Positions 3,661 to 9,233 of a stretch of DNA of 9,233 bases are shown piece by piece. Origin of the DNA: Synergistaceae bacterium. GTDB taxonomy: Bacteria > Synergistota > Synergistia > Synergistales > Aminobacteriaceae. The stretch covers positions 1 through 9,233 of the forward strand of contig JAFVEW010000115.1 in assembly GCA_017475805.1 (NCBI GenBank). The letters are read 5' to 3'. Numbering within the stretch: the stretch's first letter is position 1; each line of letters opens with the position of its first letter. The position numbers and the translations under genes are program-made. The notes beneath the pieces are model-generated. The model was not told where the DNA came from. It did not search any database and saw only the letters and a list, made by a program, of their open reading frames with translations.

Positions 3661-6490
3661 AATTCTTAGTATTTTTTATAGCTGAATTATAATCTTTCAA
3701 AAATTTCGCTGTATAGCCTTTTGACTTTTTCATTAACTCTTCGGGCGTGCCGGAAGCCACTAATTCGCCGCCTGCCTCGCCGCCTTCAGGTCCTAAATCG
3801 ATTATATAATCAGCTGACATTAAAACGTCAAGATTATGTTCAATAAAAATCACGGTGCTTTTATTATTATCGATTATTCTGTGAATTATCTCCAATAATT
3901 TTTTAACGTCCGTGTAAAAAAGTCCTGTTGTAGGTTCGTCGAGCAAATAAAGAGTCCGGCCGCCGAATTTTTTTGAAAGTTCTTTAGAAAGTTTCACTCG
4001 TTGAGCTTCGCCGCCTGATAAAGTCAAAGCCGATTGTCCAAGCTGAATATAGCCTAAGCCTGCGTCTTGAATAACTTTTAATTTATTTGCAATCTTAGGA
4101 ATATCAGCGAAAAATTCCATAGCTTCATCGACGGTCATAGCCAAGACATCAGCGATATTTTTATCTTTGAATTTAACTTCAAGAGTTTCGTGATTATAGC
4201 GAGTGCCCTTGCAAATTTCGCAATCCGAATAAATATCCGGCAAAAACAGCATTGAAGTTTTCACGCTTCCTGCGCCTCCGCAAGCCTCACAGCGTCCGCC
4301 TTTAACGTTAAAGCTAAAGCGTCCTGCCGTGTAGCCTCTGATTTTTGCTTCGGGCAACGACGCGAAAAACTCTCGGATTAAAGAAAAGACGCCCGTGTAA
4401 GTCGCAGGATTTGAGCGCGGAGTTCTTCCAATCGGACTTTGATCGACGAGGACGATATTATCAAAAAATTCTGTGCCTTCAATGCTTGTAAATTTTCCGG
4501 GACGTTCTCTGAAATCATTATCTAAAATTCTTCGCATTCCTTTGTATAAAACATCATAAAGAAAACTGCTCTTGCCTGAGCCTGACACGCCGCTGATACA
4601 CGAGAAAACTCCGACAGGAATTTTAACGTCAATATTTTTTAAGTTATGATGTTCTGCACCGTTGACTTTAATCCAGCCGGAGGGCTTGCGGCGTTTTTCT
4701 CTCCTTACTATTCCTGTTTCTTCGCCGCGAAGATATTTTCCTGTTTTTCCGTTGGATTTCAAAACTTTTGTGTAAGAGCCTGAATATAAAATTTCGCCGC
4801 CTTTTTCGCCTGCTTCTGGGCCGAGTTCGATTAAGGCGTCAGCGGCCTGCATTGTTTCTCGGTCATGTTCAACTACTACAACAGTGTTGCCAAGATTTTT
4901 TATAGATTGCAGAGAACGGATTAATTTTTCTGTATCTCTTGAATGAAGGCCGATTGTAGGCTCGTCTAAGACATATAAAACGCCGCTTAAATTTGAGCCG
5001 ATTTGTGTAGCAAGTCTAATTCTTTGACTTTCACCGCCTGAAAGAGTATCGGCGCGTCTTAGTAACGAAAGATAACCGACGCCGACATCAACTAAAAATT
5101 CTAAGCGTTTTATAATCTCGTTCAAAACTTGGTCAATAATTGCATGTTCGCTTTTAGTAAGTTTGAAATTTTTTATTACATTTACTAATTTATCGACGGG
5201 CATTTCTAATAATTCGCCGATGCCGTAACCTGAAACTTTTACGTTCAGAGCCTCTTGGCGCAGACGTAAACCGCCGCAAGTTTTACAAATATCTTCTTCG
5301 CGGTATTGAGCGACTTCTTCAGCGACGTTTTCATTATCAGCGAACCATTGTAATTTATTCTCAAGCCAGCCTACAACGCCCTCATAACGTCCCATATAAG
5401 GCCGCGCTATGCCTTTTTCGTCAAAAATCATAGGTAATTTTTCATCGCCGCTTCCGTTCCATATAAAATCCTGAACTTCTTTGCTTAATTTTTTATAAGG
5501 CTTTGTCAAGTCCCAGCCGTGTTTTTCGGCAAACATCTTTAATTTTTCGATAGTATGAGGCTTAGTTTTCCAAGGGATTATTGCGCCGTCTAAAACGGAA
5601 CGCTCTGGATCTATAGCGAGTTCACGCGAATAATGTTCATGACTTCCAAGCCCTCCGCAGTCAGGGCAGGCTCCGACGGGATTATTAAAAGAAAATAAGC
5701 GAGGCTCTATTTCCGGCATCCCTATTTCACAATCAGGGCAGGAATAATTTTCCGTCATTGTATATTCTTCATGTTTTTCAGGTTTAACTAGTACATAGCC
5801 GCCGGAAAGTTTCAGAGATGCTTCGACACTTTCAGCCAAACGACTGCGTTTATCACTCGAAATTTTTAATCTGTCAACTAAAATCTCAATATTATGTTTT
5901 TTATTTTTGTCAATCGAAATTTCTTCTTCTAAATAATAAACTATTCCGTCAACGCGGGCGCGTGTATAACCTTTTTCGCGTGTTTGATTAAATAAATTTT
6001 TGAACTCGCCTTTTTTGTTTTTTACTAACGGAGCGAAAATCTCAATTTTCAAATCTTTTTCGTGTTTCAAAATATAATCTAAAATTTCATCTATTGAATG
6101 ACGCTGTACGGGTTTTCCGCATTTAGGACAATGAGGTATTCCGATCCTTCCATACAATAATCTAAAATAATCATAAATTTCTGTTACTGTTCCTACTGTT
6201 GAGCGTGGATTATGTCCCGTTCCTTTTTGTTCGATTGAAATGGCTGGAGATAAGCCTGAAATTTCATCAACATCGGGCTTTTTCTGAACTCCTAAAAATT
6301 GCCGCGCATAAGCTGAAAGACTTTCAACATAACGTCTTTGTCCTTCAGCGTAAAGAGTATCGAAAGCGAGTGAAGATTTCCCCGAGCCTGACGGTCCTGT
6401 AATAACAACTAATTTTTCGCGCGGAATATCGATGCTGATATTTTTAAGATTATGTTCACGTGCGCCTTTTATCGAAATTTTCTCGTTCAA
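3659..6490 (-). CDS. uvrA: UvrA, excinuclease ABC subunit A
   Basis: UvrA is the damage-sensing ATPase of nucleotide excision repair: a UvrA dimer scans DNA and loads UvrB at lesions. The 943 residues match the family's usual 940 or so. Order: Walker A1 GPSGSGKSS (32-40); the [16 protein letters not shown] block (93-108); a CxxC pair at 121/124; zinc module 1 C251/C254/C275/C278; ABC signature LSGGESQR (483-490) and Walker [11 protein letters not shown] (507-516); Walker A2 GVSGSGKSS (634-642); zinc module 2 C734/C737/C757/C760; signature LSGGEAQR (824-831) and Walker [11 protein letters not shown] (849-858). The last residue, F858, is normally His. The start is TTG (6488-6490): an in-frame stop lies four codons upstream, and homology demands this N-terminus. 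AAAGGAAA about 12 nt upstream is a mediocre ribosome site. It follows dnaE by 24 nt. No LexA-type operator is evident in that gap. Confidence 0.97.
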   Translation of the reverse strand: MNEKISIKGAREHNLKNISIDIPREKLVVITGPSGSGKSSLAFDTLYAEGQRRYVESLSAYARQFLGVQKKPDVDEISGLSPAISIEQKGTGHNPRSTVGTVTEIYDYFRLLYGRIGIPHCPKCGKPVQRHSIDEILDYILKHEKDLKIEIFAPLVKNKKGEFKNLFNQTREKGYTRARVDGIVYYLEEEISIDKNKKHNIEILVDRLKISSDKRSRLAESVEASLKLSGGYVLVKPEKHEEYTMTENYSCPDCEIGMPEIEPRLFSFNNPVGACPDCGGLGSHEHYSRELAIDPERSVLDGAIIPWKTKPHTIEKLKMFAEKHGWDLTKPYKKLSKEVQDFIWNGSGDEKLPMIFDEKGIARPYMGRYEGVVGWLENKLQWFADNENVAEEVAQYREEDICKTCGGLRLRQEALNVKVSGYGIGELLEMPVDKLVNVIKNFKLTKSEHAIIDQVLNEIIKRLEFLVDVGVGYLSLLRRADTLSGGESQRIRLATQIGSNLSGVLYVLDEPTIGLHSRDTEKLIRSLQSIKNLGNTVVVVEHDRETMQAADALIELGPEAGEKGGEILYSGSYTKVLKSNGKTGKYLRGEETGIVRREKRRKPSGWIKVNGAEHHNLKNIDVKIPVGVFSCISGVSGSGKSSFLYDVLYKGMRRILDNDFRERPGKFTSIEGTEFFDNIVLVDQSPIGRTPRSNPATYTGVFSLIREFFASLPEAKIRGYTAGRFSFNVKGGRCEACGGAGSVKTSMLFLPDIYSDCEICKGTRYNHETLEVKFKDKNIADVLAMTVDEAMEFFADIPKIANKLKVIQDAGLGYIQLGQSALTLSGGEAQRVKLSKELSKKFGGRTLYLLDEPTTGLFYTDVKKLLEIIHRIIDNNKSTVIFIEHNLDVLMSADYIIDLGPEGGEAGGELVASGTPEELMKKSKGYTAKFLKDYNSAIKNTKN

Positions 6491-6514
6491 GATTTTTTAA
6501 TTTCCTTTCTATTT

Positions 6515-9233
6515 TTAGGCACTCAATGCCAAACTTAATTCCTCAACTTTTTCAGGCTCGACGCTCAAGCCGTTCAAACAAATTTTGCAAGTTTCGTCGT
6601 CATATTGCAAATTCAAAATCACTTTTGCGTTGCCCTTACAGCTTCTTAATTTCTGAACAAACTCTTTCATTCCTAAATGCTCTTTTTTATTTAAGTCAAT
6701 ATTGATATTAAAATATTGCTGTGCATTTTCAAGCTCATCAGAGAAATTAACTTTATTAATAATTAATTGACCGCGATCGCCCATCTGTCCTTCAATAGTG
6801 CAGGCCGTTCCAACTTTTAATTTTTCTTTTAGCACTGTCCATGTCTTTGGAAAAGCAACGGCTTCTAAGCTATTTTCTGTGTCTTCAAAATTAATTATTG
6901 CCATAGTTTCGTTGTTTTTTGTATTTTTTTCAGTGATTGACGTTATAATGCCGCCTAAGCATGGCCTTATATATTCACTGCGCCAGTCTTTAACGTCGCC
7001 AATCGTGCAATTTATGTAAGGCTCGAATTTTTCTTGATAAACTTCGTAAGGATGTCCTGACATATATAACCCCGTAACTGTTTTTTCAAAATTTAATTTT
7101 TCATGTTCGTCATATTCAGGGACAACGGGCATCTCAGGCTCTGCTGAAATTGCCGCATCGTCGCTTGTAACGTCAAACAACGAAATTTGCTCATCTTGTT
7201 TTTTTACGTTTTGAGCCGCGTTAAATAACATTGGGAGCGCATTAATAAGCTGTGCTCTATTATTATGCAACTGGTCAAAAGCTCCGGCCTTGATTAAATT
7301 TTCGACGGCAGTTTTATTAATGAGGCTTTTATCGATGCGTTCAATGAAGTCCCATAAAGACTTGAAATTCCCGTTTGTTTTACGTTCATTAACTATCATA
7401 TTTACGGCATTATGTCCCATTCGAGAGACAGCACCGAAGCCGAAACGAATTACTTTTCCGTCGGGTGTGAAACTTTCGAGCGAGGAATTAATATCAGGCG
7501 GCAAAACAGGGATTCCTGAACGCCGGACTTCTAAAACATAATGGCCTAACACTTCTTTTTTTGCTTTCATTTGGCTCGACAAGTACGAAGCTAAAAACTC
7601 GACTTTGTAATTTGCTTTTAGCCATGCAGTATCATAAGAAATCAAAGCATAAGCCGCACTGTGAGATTTATTGAAGCCGTAGCCTGCGAATTTTTCGATA
7701 TTGTCAAAAATATCGGCGGCGGTCTTAGGATCGATTTTATTTTTCTCAGCACCGGCCAAGAATTTCACTTTCTGTTCCTGCATAACGTCGACTTTTTTCT
7801 TTCCCATAGCTTTTCGCAAAATATCTGCTTCACCGAGCGAATAGCCCGCCAAAACTGAAGCGCACTGCATAACTTGCTCCTGATATAAAATGACGCCGTA
7901 AGTTTCTTTCAAAACTCCTTCAAGCAGCGGATGAGGATAAGTAACAGGTTTGCGGCCGTGTTTACATTCTATATAAGTATCAACCATTCCACTGTCAAGA
8001 GGTCCGGGACGATACATCGCCAACGCCGCGACTAAATCTTCAAATCTATCTATTCTAAGTTTTCTTAGCATTGCTCTAATCCCGTCGCTTTCAAGCTGAA
8101 AAACGCCCATAGTGTCAGCCTCCTGCAAAATTTTGAAAGTCGCAGGGTCATTCATTTCGTCATTAACTTTGTTTAAGTCGGGAACTTCTTTGCCGTTATT
8201 CTTAATATTTTCGAGAGCCTCTTGAATAATAGAAAGCGTCTGCAAACCTAAGAAATCCATTTTAACAAGTCCTAATTTTTCGACGGGTTCCATCGTGAAT
8301 TGCGTAACTATTTGACTTATCCCATTATCGTCTTGGCCTGTGCTTATGCGTTTAACGGGAACAACGTCAGTAATAGGAACGGGAGTTATAACAACTCCTG
8401 CGGCGTGCTGTGAAGTATGACGCGCTAATCCTTCTATATTCATTGCCTTGTCTACGATGTTATGAACGCTTGGGTCTTCTTCGTAACGTTTTTCAAAATC
8501 TGCTGTAGTTTCTAAGGCTTCATTAATGCTCTTGGCCGTCGCGGGAATTAATTTCGCTGTGCCGTTCATAAGTTCGTAAGGCATTCCCAATGCTCTTCCG
8601 ACATCTTTAATTGATTGACGGCCTTTCATTCGTCCGAATGTAATAATTTGAGCTACGTGATCGCTTCCGTATTTTTGTGAAATATAACGTAAAAGTTCGT
8701 CGCGTCCTTTGTCTGAAACGTCAGTGTCAATATCGGGCATTGAAATTCTTTCAGGGTTCAAAAATCTTTCAAATAACAAATTATATTTAAGAGGATCAAG
8801 CTCTGTTATTTTTAAGCTCCATGCAACGACAGACCCAGCGGCAGAGCCTCGTCCGGGACCTATAGGAATATTTTTTTGCTTTGCTGCTTGAATAATTCCA
8901 GAGACTATTAAGAAATAAGCTGAAAATCCCATTTGAGTTATTATCCCTAACTCATATTCTAAACGTTTTGAATATGCTTCTGGAATTTCAGTTCCGCGAG
9001 CCTCAAATCGTTTTCTAAGTCCTTCGTGAGCTTTTTCGCTCAAATCTTCTTCGGCTGTCTGACCTTCTTTCAAGTCCAAGTTCGGCAAAATATATTTTCC
9101 TGTCTTCAATGGCAATTTAACATCACAGCGTTCAGCTATTGCAAGAGTGTTAGTAATTGCCTCAGGGATTGTATCTTCAAAAACTGCGCACATCTCTTCG
9201 GGCGACATTAAATAAAATTCGTTTTTTGAAAAT
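6515..9233 (-). CDS. dnaE: DNA polymerase III subunit alpha, 5' end outside the window
   Basis: This is the replicative DNA polymerase catalytic subunit (C-family). The frame is open through the window edge: eight more codons precede the Met at 9206-9208 and read FSKNEFYL, matching the family just before the SPEEM motif. About 905 residues are visible, and the N-terminal PHP domain is missing off-edge. Counting from that Met: GPGRGSAAGS (117-126); catalytic D161/D163 in PDIDTD; third catalytic Asp D318 in VKMDFLGL; MYRPGPLDSG (398-407); FNKSHSAAYA (512-521); a helix-hairpin-helix near 620-650; a canonical beta-clamp-binding motif QISLF (674-678) before the linker; an OB fold at about 735-820; and a C-terminal domain. 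The OB placement and absence of an inserted exonuclease fit DnaE rather than PolC. It is the most upstream visible member of the minus-strand series, so its promoter is out of view. Confidence 0.96.
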   Translation of the reverse strand, partial: FSKNEFYLMSPEEMCAVFEDTIPEAITNTLAIAERCDVKLPLKTGKYILPNLDLKEGQTAEEDLSEKAHEGLRKRFEARGTEIPEAYSKRLEYELGIITQMGFSAYFLIVSGIIQAAKQKNIPIGPGRGSAAGSVVAWSLKITELDPLKYNLLFERFLNPERISMPDIDTDVSDKGRDELLRYISQKYGSDHVAQIITFGRMKGRQSIKDVGRALGMPYELMNGTAKLIPATAKSINEALETTADFEKRYEEDPSVHNIVDKAMNIEGLARHTSQHAAGVVITPVPITDVVPVKRISTGQDDNGISQIVTQFTMEPVEKLGLVKMDFLGLQTLSIIQEALENIKNNGKEVPDLNKVNDEMNDPATFKILQEADTMGVFQLESDGIRAMLRKLRIDRFEDLVAALAMYRPGPLDSGMVDTYIECKHGRKPVTYPHPLLEGVLKETYGVILYQEQVMQCASVLAGYSLGEADILRKAMGKKKVDVMQEQKVKFLAGAEKNKIDPKTAADIFDNIEKFAGYGFNKSHSAAYALISYDTAWLKANYKVEFLASYLSSQMKAKKEVLGHYVLEVRRSGIPVLPPDINSSLESFTPDGKVIRFGFGAVSRMGHNAVNMIVNERKTNGNFKSLWDFIERIDKSLINKTAVENLIKAGAFDQLHNNRAQLINALPMLFNAAQNVKKQDEQISLFDVTSDDAAISAEPEMPVVPEYDEHEKLNFEKTVTGLYMSGHPYEVYQEKFEPYINCTIGDVKDWRSEYIRPCLGGIITSITEKNTKNNETMAIINFEDTENSLEAVAFPKTWTVLKEKLKVGTACTIEGQMGDRGQLIINKVNFSDELENAQQYFNINIDLNKKEHLGMKEFVQKLRSCKGNAKVILNLQYDDETCKICLNGLSVEPEKVEELSLALSA

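Noticed and set aside
6460..6705. Plus-strand frame across the dnaE-uvrA junction, a possible small antisense gene
   Set aside because: It is mostly antisense to the conserved uvrA N-terminus and dnaE C-terminus, with no start signal or plausible protein features.

Overview
The window reads as a low-GC bacterial chromosome segment. Almost all coding sequence lies on the minus strand, in one tightly packed gene series, and a plus-strand insertion-sequence cluster sits beyond its 3' end. The gene content (a DnaE-type replicative polymerase, a 943-residue UvrA, a zinc-ribbon protein resembling the flagellar-operon YvyF family, a diderm-style PilD peptidase) would suit a Synergistota-like or Firmicutes-like anaerobe. 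This is an inference from protein style only; no rRNA or other phylogenetic marker is present.

Region 1 (1-1433) is mobile DNA. A minus-strand remnant of an IS630-type transposase keeps only the C-terminal 50 or so residues, including the last catalytic Glu. It is cut off where an apparently intact IS3-family element (about 207-1433, plus strand) begins. That element has matching imperfect terminal inverted repeats, orfA, orfB with a complete DD(35)E triad, and an A7G slippery site with a downstream stem-loop that should produce an OrfAB fusion by -1 frameshifting.

Region 2 (1434-1667) is an AT-rich spacer with no supported gene and no clear terminator.

Region 3 (1668-9233, minus strand) reads, in transcription order: dnaE (5' end outside the window), 24 nt, uvrA (TTG start), 12 nt, a KID-repeat coiled-coil protein with a C-terminal membrane segment, 15 nt, a shorter paralogue of it, 24 nt, a YvyF-like zinc-ribbon protein, and a 4-nt ATGA overlap into a type IV prepilin peptidase (PilD). 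No gap in the series exceeds 24 nt, so co-transcription is likely. The set combines replication, nucleotide excision repair, two uncharacterised membrane-tethered coiled coils and secretion/pilus maturation.

The least ordinary part is the paralogous coiled-coil pair. A 104-nt block is identical at all but one position between the copies while their flanks are clearly diverged, which suggests gene conversion or strong local constraint. The second copy also keeps the vestige of an older TAATG-coupled start that is now out of frame, so it appears to start at a new internal ATG. I see no CRISPR array, RNA gene, defence island or clearly new multi-gene system.
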